Position numbers and translations under genes: made by a program
Notes under the pieces: generated by a model
Told to the model about the DNA's origin: nothing
The model's database searches: none
The model's input: the letters and a program-made list of their open reading frames with translations, nothing else
Shown here: positions 7,910 through 16,551 of the stretch, piece by piece
Numbering within the stretch: the stretch's first letter is position 1
Layout of the letters: every line of letters begins with the position of its first letter
Assembly (NCBI GenBank): GCA_012839215.1
Contig: DUNV01000056.1
Location: 1 to 41,077 of the forward strand
Length of the DNA stretch: 41,077 nt
Direction of reading: 5' to 3'
Source: Bacillota bacterium
GTDB lineage: Bacteria > Bacillota > Dethiobacteria > DTU022 > UBA8154

Positions 7910-8764
7910 TTATTCGGCATAAAAGCTCACACCCACGGAGCCTGGGCCTGTTTGACTGCTGACAATGGGGGAGAGCTCATGAAAGTACAGCTCTGTACAA
8001 TCAAATTTCTGCCTAATTTCCTCAAAAAACTCTTGTGCCTCTTCTTGTTCATTTCCATGCAACACGGCTGCATGAAGTGTTTTCCCCGGTGAAACCTTTT
8101 CTTCTATTTTTCGAACCAGATAGCGCAGGCCCTCCCGGCGCGATGTAACTTTGCCAACTGGACGAATACTACCATCATTTTTATCAAAAGAAATAATGGG
8201 CTTAATATTTAACAGGGCACGAAAAAAAGCTGCACCCTTGCCCAGCCTCCCGGAACGAAGCAGGTAGTGAATTGTCCCGGAAAAGCCAAAAAAGTTGACA
8301 AGGGGGCGCAGGTTCCAAACCCTGTCCACAACTTCCGTTGTAGAAAGGCCCCTGCTTGCCGCCCTGGCAGCCTCTATAACCATAAAGCCCTGGCTCATAG
8401 AGACGGCGTGGCTGTCTATGACAACTACGGGAAAGGGACGGACCAGATCCCTAGCCTCACTGGCAGAATTAAAGGAATGACATATATTGCTGCTAAGAAG
8501 GATGCAGACAGCACTTTCATACCCTTCATTTTTCATTGATTCAAATATTTCGGTAAATTCAAGAGGTGAAGGTGGTGATATTTCCGGAATACTTTCCGAC
8601 TCCTCCAGCATGGTAAAAAAACCTCCCGGTCCCAGATCAACACCATCCAAAAAGATTTCCCCACCCAAGTTTATTTTCAGAGGAGCCACCTTAATTTTGT
8701 TTTCCTCGATTAATTTTGGTGACAAATTTGCACCGCTATCCGTAACGATTCCAACATTAAGCAC
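7910..8764 (-). CDS. DegV family fatty-acid-binding protein
   Basis: About 284 aa. DegV/FakB proteins bind a fatty acid and, in Gram-positives, present it to the kinase FakA for phosphorylation. Seen here: the N-terminal VGIVTDSGANLSP, the SPPSPLEFTEIF hinge containing the TSxPS-like segment, SGTIHYLLRSGRLGKGAAF, and a final SPIVSSQTGPGSVGVSF, all standard for the family. GTG 8764 is chosen over ATG 8782, because the eight-G run inside that extension makes the natural ribosome site. It is the first gene of an apparent degV-proS-fdhD unit. No FakA/DAK gene is in the window, so a role in lipid recycling is inferred from the family alone. Confidence 0.9.
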   Translation of the reverse strand: MLNVGIVTDSGANLSPKLIEENKIKVAPLKINLGGEIFLDGVDLGPGGFFTMLEESESIPEISPPSPLEFTEIFESMKNEGYESAVCILLSSNICHSFNSASEARDLVRPFPVVVIDSHAVSMSQGFMVIEAARAASRGLSTTEVVDRVWNLRPLVNFFGFSGTIHYLLRSGRLGKGAAFFRALLNIKPIISFDKNDGSIRPVGKVTSRREGLRYLVRKIEEKVSPGKTLHAAVLHGNEQEEAQEFFEEIRQKFDCTELYFHELSPIVSSQTGPGSVGVSFYAE

Positions 8765-8877
8765 ACCTATCCCCCCCCTCATTATAAATCCATTAGCTAA
8801 ATTCTAGAACACAAACCCCCTTTGTACAACAGTAGAACATAGTTTCTGCGGTAGTGTCAAATTATCGCATTCTGCTC

Positions 8878-10179
8878 CTAACCCGGGAAGGGGGTTACAA
8901 TCGATACAGCATGGAATTCCTCTTTGAGGTGATCATGCAGAATTTTTTCAAGGTCGTTCAGAGTAATCTCTTCCAGAACACCTAACACATCGAAAAAATC
9001 AATATCCCGGAAACGATAGGCAAGGTAATTGTTGGCAATGAATTCCAGGGAGTTAAAGCTACGAAGGAAGTCCCCCCTCATCGTTTTCTTGTGCCTGATG
9101 AAGCTTTCATGCCTTAACCCTTCCTTTTTTGTACGCTCTATCCCTTCCCAAATTCTTTCCATTAGCCTGCCTGGATCTTTTGTCCTTCCTCCAAGAAGGG
9201 TATATCCATAGGTTGTTTCGGCGGTGTAGCCTGTAGAAAAATGCTCATCCAAAAGGCCATCCTCATAAAGCTGTGTATACATTTCCTCGCTGCGCCCAAA
9301 AATCATCTCCAGGAGAAGTTCCGTGGCCAGTTCCCGAAAGAGGAGCGCCTTGCCATCAAGAAATGCATAGGTATCCTTAAAACCCATATTGAAGATAGGC
9401 TGAGAAACGGAAAGCTCCTGGACAATCTCCCTTTGTTTCACCGCTTGGCCTTCCCGCGGGTAAATACGTTCGATGGTCTTGGCAGGTGAATAGGTTCGCC
9501 CGGCGATATTTTTGCTGACCTGCTCGAATATTTGCTCCGGCGCCACATCGCCCGTAACAAAGATCGCCATGTTATCAGGATGGTAAAAGGTATGGTAACA
9601 CTTATAAAGTATCTCGGCGGTTATCTCGCTAATACTTTCCACTGTACCGGCGATATCTTTTCTAACCGGGTGATCCTGATAAAGGGCACCCAGGAGGTTG
9701 AAAAAAACGCGCCACTGGGGGCTATCCTCGTACATCCTGATTTCCTGCCCAATGATCCCCTGTTCTTTATCCACACTTTCCTGGGTAAAAAATGGGCTTT
9801 GTACGAAATCGAGGAGAAGCTCAAAGCTTTCCTGAAAATAATCTGTACAGGAAAAAAGATAGGTAGTACTGGTAAAACCCGTAAAGGCATTAGAGGACGC
9901 ACCATATCTGGCAAATTTATCAAAGGCATTGCCTTCTTCATCATCGAAAAGCTTATGTTCCAGAAAATGGGCCACACCATCCGGCACCTTGATCTCCTCT
10001 GCACCGCCATCGCCCTCTATACGAAAATTATTATCAATAGAGCCAAAGCGGGTAGAAAATATGGCGTACTTTTTATTATAGCCCCCGCGTGGTAACACAT
10101 AAAGCGCTGGGCCGGGATCCAGGGCGGCATGGTAGACTTTCTCACCCAAGGTTGTGTCCGTTTTTATATCCCAATCCAT
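8878..10179 (-). CDS. M16 family zinc peptidase, catalytic partner (YmfH-like)
   Basis: A 433-aa M16 metallopeptidase. The inverted zinc motif HFLEH is at residues 71-75, with E146 in the EQGIIGQEIRMYEDSP segment as the likely third ligand. The fold is the usual two homologous halves, with GDVAPEQIFEQV closing the first. The chain has no signal peptide or membrane helix, so it should be cytoplasmic. The ATG at 10179 lies 5 bp after the stop of the upstream M16 gene, so the pair is co-transcribed. B. subtilis YmfF/YmfH is the nearest familiar arrangement. Substrate unknown; M16B pairs degrade peptides or process RiPP-type precursors, but no precursor was seen here. Confidence 0.9.
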   Translation of the reverse strand: MDWDIKTDTTLGEKVYHAALDPGPALYVLPRGGYNKKYAIFSTRFGSIDNNFRIEGDGGAEEIKVPDGVAHFLEHKLFDDEEGNAFDKFARYGASSNAFTGFTSTTYLFSCTDYFQESFELLLDFVQSPFFTQESVDKEQGIIGQEIRMYEDSPQWRVFFNLLGALYQDHPVRKDIAGTVESISEITAEILYKCYHTFYHPDNMAIFVTGDVAPEQIFEQVSKNIAGRTYSPAKTIERIYPREGQAVKQREIVQELSVSQPIFNMGFKDTYAFLDGKALLFRELATELLLEMIFGRSEEMYTQLYEDGLLDEHFSTGYTAETTYGYTLLGGRTKDPGRLMERIWEGIERTKKEGLRHESFIRHKKTMRGDFLRSFNSLEFIANNYLAYRFRDIDFFDVLGVLEEITLNDLEKILHDHLKEEFHAVSIVTPFPG

Positions 10180-10184
10180 GAAAA

Positions 10185-11510
10185 TTATTCGCTCCCTTCA
10201 TTGTCGGCGGAACGTAAAAAGTAAACGCTGTCCAGGGCAACCTTCTGTGCCGCCCCAACAACATTATTCTTTTTTATTTTGCCAAATCTTTCTATGAGGC
10301 AATCTACCTCCTCGTCCCTATTGCCCACTATCCCGTCTAAAAAAAACCCCAAAAGGCTGGAAGGGCTGTCACCAATAATTTTATACTGGTTGATCAAGGC
10401 CCTTTTTGTGTTTTCCATTTCCTCATCGGTAATCAAACCCGCCTTGATATTTTCCACTTGCTCTTCGATAATCTCTCTAGCTTGCTCATAGTTCTTTGAT
10501 TCGATACCTGAACCGATCAATTGTATTCCCTTGTGCTTTTCCAATCTGGAGAAAGCATAATAGGCCAAGCTGGCCTTTTCCCTGACATTTTGAAAAAGCT
10601 TAGAATGGGGGAAGCCTCCCAGGATACCGTTATAAAAAAGGAGATCAGCATAGTCCTCATCCCTGTAAGCCGTATTGGTACGATAACCAAGGGTTAATTT
10701 GCCTTGGCTGACAGGTAGGCTTTCCTCCCAATAACGGGGTTTTTTCGGCTTATTCTGCACCTCGACTTGTGGAAGGGACTTCTTCATGCCTTGGCGCAGG
10801 AAGGTAAACGTTTCCTCAATAAGGGGGAAAGTTTTCTGGGGGTCAATCTCTCCAACGATAAAAATATCGAGGGGATTTTCACTAATGAGGCTTTGATAAT
10901 ATTCATAAAGGCCGCCCGGGGTTATATCTTCAAGATCCTCAACGTTTCCGTATTTATAGACGCCAAAACGTTCACCGGCGCACATTTTTTGTATACAGCG
11001 TTCCAGGGCATAATTTACCTTATCGTTAACCAGGCCTAGGATTTCTTTACTCAACTGCTCTTTTTCCTGCATAACATACTCTTTTTTAAATACGCCTTCC
11101 TCCGTAAAAGGTTCCGTAAGAACGCTTTTCAAAACGGTGAGACCCTGGCGCATAAGATCTTCCCCCGGGGCAAACTTATCGTGAATAACTTCCAGAGAAA
11201 AGGCGAGGATCTGCCGCTCACCCAGCTTGAGGACATCTAGACCCAGCTCTGCCCCGTAAAGCTCTTCAAGGCGAATTCTGATATCCCGGTAGGTCGGGTA
11301 TTTCCTAGTCCCCCTTTCCAGAACCGCCGGCAAAAGGGCTGTTTTGGCAGCCGTTTCTTTCTCTAACGATTGTTGTAAAAAAGCAGTGATCAAAACCGTT
11401 TTAAACTTTTCGATCGGGACTAGGTGAAGGTTAATATTTGTAGGCAATGTCCTACTTTCCAGGGCTAGCAAGGGTATGTATTCCTCTCTTTCCGTTTTGG
11501 TCAATAACAC
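10185..11510 (-). CDS. M16 family peptidase, non-catalytic partner (YmfF-like)
   Basis: About 441 aa, M16 fold. The zinc motif is replaced: where HxxEH is expected the chain reads LLPAVLERGT. It keeps the R/Y segment of inactive subunits, FQNVREKASLAYYAFS, in the C-terminal half. This is the standard inactive half of a heterodimeric M16B enzyme, whose active half follows directly. The annotated start GTG 11510 has no good ribosome site. TTG 11471, with AGAGAGG about 11 nt upstream, may be the true start and would give 428 aa. The 56 bp upstream hold no terminator, so it may be transcribed with the membrane phosphatase-like gene before it. Confidence 0.87.
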   Translation of the reverse strand: MLLTKTEREEYIPLLALESRTLPTNINLHLVPIEKFKTVLITAFLQQSLEKETAAKTALLPAVLERGTRKYPTYRDIRIRLEELYGAELGLDVLKLGERQILAFSLEVIHDKFAPGEDLMRQGLTVLKSVLTEPFTEEGVFKKEYVMQEKEQLSKEILGLVNDKVNYALERCIQKMCAGERFGVYKYGNVEDLEDITPGGLYEYYQSLISENPLDIFIVGEIDPQKTFPLIEETFTFLRQGMKKSLPQVEVQNKPKKPRYWEESLPVSQGKLTLGYRTNTAYRDEDYADLLFYNGILGGFPHSKLFQNVREKASLAYYAFSRLEKHKGIQLIGSGIESKNYEQAREIIEEQVENIKAGLITDEEMENTKRALINQYKIIGDSPSSLLGFFLDGIVGNRDEEVDCLIERFGKIKKNNVVGAAQKVALDSVYFLRSADNEGSE

Positions 11511-11566
11511 TGCAGGTAAAACTTGCGCAGTTGAACCATTGCTAATAGTTGATTGCTTATAATTGA

Positions 11567-14032
11567 CTATATTTCCATCTTATCAGGCGGTTTTCCTGCC
11601 ATGTCGCAAGTTTTGTTAAAATTCTTCTCCAGCGCAAGAATGAGCAGGGGCAATCCCCCATAGAGCATTGCCGTTGCGGCAGCGACTACACCCGAATCAT
11701 TTGCCAGGAGCGCAGTCACACTGGCAGCAATAATTCCTCCCATGGCTACCCTGAATCCGGGTTCTTTGGCATAAATTTTTTTAATCAACCCGACAGGATA
11801 ATAATATAGGATGGCAATAAGAGCAATTAGCGCCAGCAATGCCCGGGTCCAAAGGGAAAAGCGCACCAGTTTGTAATTCATCTCCAGTTTTCTGACAGCA
11901 ATATTTAGTAACTCCCCCAGGCCGTTTTTTTGCACCAGCTCCAGGGCCCGCCCCAGGTGGGAAACATCGGCACCAGGACGGGGAAGGTTGAGATAGTAGA
12001 GCAACAGGCCCGCCAGCAGGATAAAAGATAGTGGGATAACTGCAAATGTAAGGTAAGATAATGCCCTCTTCCTTTTCCTCAACACGGATCTGAACCATGG
12101 AAGGGGATCCCTCTTATATAGTAGTACCATAAAGCCCCCGAGCGTTAGTGAAAGGGATATAGCCGCTGTCACTGCCCCTCCGAAATTGGCCCCAAAGCTT
12201 GGTGAGGCCATTAAAAAGAGAATTATTGCAGAAAGGGCAGCAAAAAGCCAGATTAGGGCCCTAGTCTCCATAATATTAAGTAAATAACTGTTTTTCCTCC
12301 TCCGATCCTGTAAACCTGGGGAGATAAACGAGCCAAACCCCAGGATCAAGGAACCGATCATTACCCCCATATACTCATTGCCAATACCGTAAAAGCGTGC
12401 TCCTGTAATGGGATCATAACCTAAAAATGAACGGCTTTGCAGACTTGAGCCGCCAAGTAAATCTACTGCTAAAAGGGCAAAAATGATGAGGCCCACTGCC
12501 GCAAAAATTGTCATAGGCCTATGCCATATAGATCTGCTCAAAATGACAAAAACCACTGTCAGCATAACAAGGAAAAAAAAATTTAATAGGTGCGATCCGG
12601 AAGGGAAAAATGCAAAGGCAGGGGCTAAAAGGGTGGACAGGGGAAAATACAACAATCCATAAAAGGCCGGCTCCAGCTGCCGTACCGGATGAAAACGGGC
12701 GATGAGGCCCACCAACCCTGTGATAACAAGGATAATCAGAATCAGGAGATAACCCTTGATTACGGAGGGGCGTTGCTGGTGTATCCTCGCTGTCCGCGTG
12801 GCCAGTGCCGATATTTTCTGAAGATGCCCGGCAAGATGCCCGGCCTTTTGCGGATGTCCGGCCATGGGCCTAGGTTTTACTTCAAGGGGTGCCCCTGCGA
12901 AGGAGGCCGGTGAAGGCAAACCCAGATGCCCGGTTACGGTAGGTGCAATATCAATATTGGCCACAATACCCGGCACCCTCGTTGTTCCGGAGAGCAATAG
13001 GCCTCCGTGGGGGAACCCGGGGTTATAATAAACAACGGGCGTCAGGCGGTAGCCGCCTGCAACTGGGGCCTGGGGCGGAGAGGGGACAAGGATAACAAGG
13101 CGATCCTCCGGGCCTGAATCACTTAAAAACCCTTTAAGAAAAAGATCTAGTTCCCTAAATGAACTTTGGAGAAACTCCCCCCTGCGTTCGGCGGGCAGGT
13201 GGCCCTGGTAGGCATCAATTCGTCCCGTATCCCCCCATTCAACAACGATCAGGGATGCACCCTTATTGCTGGCCCGATAGGCGTCCAGATAGGCCCCGGC
13301 ATTACAGCGGTAACCATAGGGGAAAAAATGATCTTCTTTTAACAGCCGGGCAGATACGTCCCCGAAGGCAACAACACCTTCCCCGTTCATAGCAATTACC
13401 ACTGCCTGGCGACCCTCCTGACTGGTATCGGCATTGCCCAGAACAGCCGCCGCAAGTCCATTGCTGGTTAGCGTTTGGCCCAAAGCACCTAAGGGAGCAG
13501 GGTGGGTTTTGTTGTTATTAAGCAACCCAAGGGCCCCGGTATAGGGATGCAGAACCGCTCCGGCGGGAACCGTTTCTTTGCCTGAATGGCGCTGGTAGAG
13601 TACCTCTACGGATTGGCCTTTTTCCTCGTCGCGGCTATAGGCCTTGCTGACCGCCCAGTTCCCCAAGAGCCGGGTGCCGGCCCCAATGGTTAGATACCCG
13701 CTTTCCGTCCCCGGTGGGCCAGCCGTATTTACATTCATCAGCCCAAGGGAACTTTTTTGCAGGAGCGAAGTTAAATAAGGACCGGAATAGGCCTTAAGAT
13801 CATCAAGGGTTATTTTATCCAAAATAAGCAAGGTAAAACTTGCAAGAACTTCATGGCCACGTCCTTGATCCCCGCCACCGGATCGGCCGGCCGAAAGAGA
13901 ATAAACTCCTACTTCCGCCTGGTGGTTTTCAACTCCTGCTGCATCCACAAAGGAAAATAGACTTAAAAAAAGGGATATGGCTGCTGCCATGAAACAGAAA
14001 CAAAAATGCCTTCTACTGCAACGGCCGGCCAT
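11567..14032 (-). CDS. Exported alkaline-phosphatase-like domain fused to polytopic membrane domain
   Basis: An 821-aa protein in three parts. Residues 1-32 are a signal peptide or N-terminal membrane anchor (SRRHFCFCFMAAAISLFLSL). Residues ~60-400 form an extracytoplasmic domain with features of the alkaline phosphatase/sulfatase superfamily: TLLILDKITLDD, GPPGTESGYLTIGAGTR with a possible nucleophile Thr/Ser, FPHGGLLLSGTTRVPG and NIDIAPTVTGHLGLP. A linker (PMAGHPQKAGHLAGHLQK) leads to about ten hydrophobic helices from residue ~430, including YGIGNEYMGVMIGS and LLANDSGVVAAATAM. ATG 14032 has GAGG 7 nt upstream. The superfamily includes transferases for lipids and polymers, so a role in envelope modification is plausible but unproven. 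It lies upstream of the M16 pair on the same strand. Confidence 0.75.
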   Translation of the reverse strand: MAGRCSRRHFCFCFMAAAISLFLSLFSFVDAAGVENHQAEVGVYSLSAGRSGGGDQGRGHEVLASFTLLILDKITLDDLKAYSGPYLTSLLQKSSLGLMNVNTAGPPGTESGYLTIGAGTRLLGNWAVSKAYSRDEEKGQSVEVLYQRHSGKETVPAGAVLHPYTGALGLLNNNKTHPAPLGALGQTLTSNGLAAAVLGNADTSQEGRQAVVIAMNGEGVVAFGDVSARLLKEDHFFPYGYRCNAGAYLDAYRASNKGASLIVVEWGDTGRIDAYQGHLPAERRGEFLQSSFRELDLFLKGFLSDSGPEDRLVILVPSPPQAPVAGGYRLTPVVYYNPGFPHGGLLLSGTTRVPGIVANIDIAPTVTGHLGLPSPASFAGAPLEVKPRPMAGHPQKAGHLAGHLQKISALATRTARIHQQRPSVIKGYLLILIILVITGLVGLIARFHPVRQLEPAFYGLLYFPLSTLLAPAFAFFPSGSHLLNFFFLVMLTVVFVILSRSIWHRPMTIFAAVGLIIFALLAVDLLGGSSLQSRSFLGYDPITGARFYGIGNEYMGVMIGSLILGFGSFISPGLQDRRRKNSYLLNIMETRALIWLFAALSAIILFLMASPSFGANFGGAVTAAISLSLTLGGFMVLLYKRDPLPWFRSVLRKRKRALSYLTFAVIPLSFILLAGLLLYYLNLPRPGADVSHLGRALELVQKNGLGELLNIAVRKLEMNYKLVRFSLWTRALLALIALIAILYYYPVGLIKKIYAKEPGFRVAMGGIIAASVTALLANDSGVVAAATAMLYGGLPLLILALEKNFNKTCDMAGKPPDKMEI

Positions 14033-14428
14033 TAATACACCTCTGCCTCTACCCGGTTGGCTTTTCTTTTTTTATGCTGAATTTGCCCAGATATTTTTAC
14101 AGCTCCATGAGGATTTCCTTTTCCGGAAAAGACTGCAACGGTTTCAATGGAGTCACCCGTTTTTTGCAATTTTTCATTCCCATACCCATACGCATATGTT
14201 TTCCATTAACTAGTCGTTTTATGAAAAACATGCAATATTATTCCGCGATTTATTATTCGGCTCGGTCACATAGGTGCAACCAAAGAATTTTTGCCGGAAA
14301 TAATAACTGTTTTAATGTAAAATTTCCCGAAGGGTCAGCCCAGGGAGCCAGTTTTTTAATAAGGGATTTTAGGGGGAGATTGTAGAGGAACAACCCCGGC
14401 AAAGCGCATAAAAAGGCAACCTGATTCA
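14033..14428. other. Intergenic region without recognisable gene
   Basis: About 400 bp between the divergent membrane-protein gene and the tRNA pair. It is AT-rich, and the short open frames on both strands have no ribosome site or family resemblance. It should hold the minus-strand promoter of the 821-aa gene, but I cannot pick one with confidence. Confidence 0.5.
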
Positions 14429-14457
14429 TTGACTTCTTCTGATGAAAATGATATTAT
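14429..14457 (+). promoter_or_regulatory. Promoter of the tRNA-Arg pair
   Basis: TTGACT (14429-14434), 17-bp spacer, TATTAT (14452-14457), ending 42 bp before the first tRNA. Confidence 0.75.
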
Positions 14458-14499
14458 GAAAAGCAAGCATTGGGTGCTTAAAAAATTAAGCGGTAATCT

Positions 14500-14574
14500 G
14501 CGCCCGTGGTGAAAGGGATATCACGCAGGCCTCCGGAGCCTGAAGTCGGGGTTCGAATCCCTGCGGGCGTACCA
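14500..14574 (+). tRNA. tRNA-Arg (anticodon CCG)
   Basis: A 75-nt cloverleaf with encoded CCA. Acceptor GCGCCCG pairs with CGGGCGT (one G-U at the end). D-stem GTGA/TCAC. Anticodon stem CAGGC/GCCTG with loop CTCCGGA, giving anticodon CCG at 14533-14535 (reads CGG, Arg). T-arm CGGGG-TTCGAAT-CCCTG. Confidence 0.95.
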
Positions 14575-14594
14575 TTACTAATAAAATAATATAT

Positions 14595-14670
14595 GCACCT
14601 GTAGCTCAGGGGATAGAGCACCGGATTCCTAATCCGGGTGTCGCAGGTTCGATTCCTGCCAGGTGTACCA
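14595..14670 (+). tRNA. tRNA-Arg (anticodon CCT)
   Basis: A 76-nt cloverleaf with encoded CCA. Acceptor GCACCTG pairs with CAGGTGT (G-U at the end). Anticodon stem CCGGA/TCCGG with loop TTCCTAA, giving anticodon CCT at 14628-14630 (reads AGG, Arg). T-arm GCAGG-TTCGATT-CCTGC. It lies 20 bp after tRNA-Arg(CCG). Confidence 0.95.
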
Positions 14671-14683
14671 AGTGAAGCGTTAC

Positions 14684-14725
14684 GGATGCCGATAACATCG
14701 AGGTTTAAGGGCATCCATTTTTTTT
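14684..14725 (+). terminator. Intrinsic terminator of the tRNA pair
   Basis: Stem GGATGCC (14684-14690) / GGCATCC (14710-14716) followed by ATTTTTTTTA. Confidence 0.88.
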
Positions 14726-14859
14726 ACTTATTTTCCCAAAAACGCTAATTTTCCAGATCGTCGCCAAAGGATCGCCAAATCAAATTATTATCCGCCAATC
14801 TTGTCTAATCGGTAAATTATTCCTTCTTTTTCTAGCTCATTAAGAAGGAAGGTACGCTT

Positions 14860-15397
14860 ACTGTATAACGTTTTGAACAAATCCGGCCAGCATAGCAGCA
14901 AACACAGCACGGGTGGAAGGGCCCTCCGTCTCCTATATCCTTCCCAGCCCTACAACCAAGGAATTCGGCGAGGTTGGACAGTAACGCTGCCAACTGCCAA
15001 TGGGTCACCGGCGAATCGGGTTCGAAGGTAACATTACTGACACCCCGATAATTTCGTTTTTTGAAACGGCCGCGTTCCCAGCCAAAATAGCCCTTGGTTT
15101 GACCGGCAGCAGCTTTTTCCACCGCTAAAACAAGCGCGGTAACTGTCCTGCCAAACCCTAATTTGATCCGGCAGGTCGTTTCTAACCAGTTCAGGGAAAA
15201 CCATAATGGGAGATACCAAAAAACCTGCCGCTGTTTCAGGGTCTATCTCCGGCGTTTTTGATGGATCCGGCAGCTCATCGCCGTCCTTTTCCATACCGTA
15301 TAGATGCAACCCCAATGCCTCGATAACTTGCTTTTGGGCCTCCGTACTAGCTGCCAAAGTCCCCTTGGTTTGATTTCTGCCAAGTGTATCAGTTTAG
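14860..15397 (-). pseudogene. Frameshifted remnant of an SLH-like domain protein
   Basis: Coding-like sequence continues across three minus-strand frames. First frame (from ~15397): GRNQTKGTLAASTEAQKQ to FPELVRNDLPDQI. It then jumps near 15165 to a frame reading GRTVTALVLAVEKAAAGQTK and FEPDSPVTHWQLAALLSNLA. Near 14960 it moves to a third frame reading STRAVFAAMLAGFVQ. The last two segments look like S-layer homology repeats (F.PD.PVT...LAALL; TRA.FAAML). There is no start codon or ribosome site and there are internal stops. SLH domains bind secondary cell-wall polymers. The repeated QTKG motif suggests an internal duplication. Either a dead gene or sequence errors; the identity is tentative. 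Confidence 0.5.
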
Positions 15398-15527
15398 AAA
15401 ATAGGAGCATCGGTGTAGCTGTGCCGGAAAGCTATTTTTATAGTACACGTCGCCCCGTATGTTTTTGGAACTTATCCCAGCCCCGGCCGTCTAAAAGATA
15501 ACTGTTATTACAAGGGGAGGAATTTTT

Positions 15528-16274
15528 ATGAAAAGGGAACATATTATCCTGGCATGTGTAGGATTGTTTTTGCTAGCGGGGGTTTTGATACCAATATTTG
15601 CTATCAATTCTACCGCCGGAGCAAGCGCGAGTGATCAGTTCGACATCATCGGTGTCTACGGGGAGGCAGAAATCCTGGCAGAACCTGATTCCGCCAAGGT
15701 AATACTGGCTGTGGAAACCACTCATGAAACGGCAAAAAAGGCAGTGGAGGAAAACGCCCGCCTGACAAACGCCGTTCTGGATGCTTTGGCTGAACTAGGC
15801 CTCGACAAGGAACAGTGCAAGACCAGCAGCTACCAGCTCAACAGTTTTACGCAAACCGATCCGAAAAACAAGGAAAAATATATTACCAAATACCAGGCCT
15901 ATAATGAACTAAACGTCAGCCTCTCCAACCTTGACGAGGTGGGGAATGTTATTGATACCGCCGTTGCTGCCGGTGCCAACAGGGTTTTATCCGTCTATTT
16001 CGAACGAAAGGACGCGGATAACCTCAAACTTATGGCCCTGCAGAATGCTACGCAGCAAGCCAAAGCCAAGGCAGAGGCAATCGCCGCCGGCGCGGGGATA
16101 ACCATTAAAGGTGTGAAAGTTATCTACGAGGAAATGACCGGCTATACCCCCTACCGTGCTGATATGAATGAAAATTTCCAAGTTATGAAAGCCGTCGCAG
16201 ACATGGCCCCCACGCCCATGCTCCCCGACGATGTCAAGGTAACAGCCAGGGTTAAGGTAGATTACTTCTTCTAG
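15528..16274 (+). CDS. Exported SIMPL-domain (DUF541) protein
   Basis: A 248-aa protein with an N-terminal membrane anchor/signal peptide (residues ~6-30, IILACVGLFLLAGVLIPIFA), then a SIMPL domain. Typical landmarks are DIIGVYGEAEILAEPDSAKV at its start, a paired VSLSNLDEVGNVIDTAVAAG segment, ALQNATQQAKAKAEAIA, and a final VKVTARVKVDYFF. The family (YggE, BP26) is exported and implicated in oxidative-stress tolerance or signalling, without a known biochemical activity. The ribosome site is GGGGAGG about 7 nt before the ATG. It is transcribed alone, and the ~200 bp after it show no clear terminator, only the imperfect direct repeat ACCTGGG/GCCTGGG. Confidence 0.87.
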   Translation: MKREHIILACVGLFLLAGVLIPIFAINSTAGASASDQFDIIGVYGEAEILAEPDSAKVILAVETTHETAKKAVEENARLTNAVLDALAELGLDKEQCKTSSYQLNSFTQTDPKNKEKYITKYQAYNELNVSLSNLDEVGNVIDTAVAAGANRVLSVYFERKDADNLKLMALQNATQQAKAKAEAIAAGAGITIKGVKVIYEEMTGYTPYRADMNENFQVMKAVADMAPTPMLPDDVKVTARVKVDYFF

Positions 16275-16472
16275 AAAAACCAATACCTGGGCTGCAAACA
16301 CCCATTGCCTGGGTTGTGGTAAAGAACATTTTACTGCATTTTTGCTTAATACAAGAGCATAGGACCTTGTTTTGCCCTGCCATCGTTGTTTAACAAATCA
16401 GGAAAACAGGACCATTCCATTTCAGCAAACTTACCTGGTTGCAGGATAACCTGGTTTTTCTAAAAAAACTGA

Positions 16473-16501
16473 TTGACGCCACCAGCAGGTTGTTTTACTA
16501 T
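16473..16501 (+). promoter_or_regulatory. Promoter of the COG0731 radical SAM gene
   Basis: TTGACG (16473-16478), 17-bp spacer, TACTAT (16496-16501), 50 bp before the ATG. The region from 16275 to here holds no gene. Confidence 0.7.
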
Positions 16502-16551
16502 AGTAAATAGATTAAATAGGGAAAAACAGACTATAAAGGAATAGAATCGAC

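Noticed and set aside
9532-10095. 187-aa plus-strand open frame inside the M16 gene
   Set aside because: It is antisense to a clear M16 peptidase, has no ribosome site and a biased composition typical of shadow frames.
14074-14385. 103-aa plus-strand open frame upstream of the tRNAs
   Set aside because: No ribosome site and no recognisable domain; composition looks non-coding.
14478-14714. 78-aa minus-strand open frame across the tRNA pair
   Set aside because: It is the antisense of two tRNA genes; such frames are a common false prediction.
14726-14860. Possible integrase remnant next to the tRNAs (frame ending LYSKRTFLLNELEKEG...)
   Set aside because: A short helical stretch only; no catalytic motif and no repeat of the tRNA 3' end was found.
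16280-16320. Terminator after the SIMPL gene
   Set aside because: The ACCTGGG/GCCTGGG pair is a direct, not inverted, repeat and cannot form a stem.
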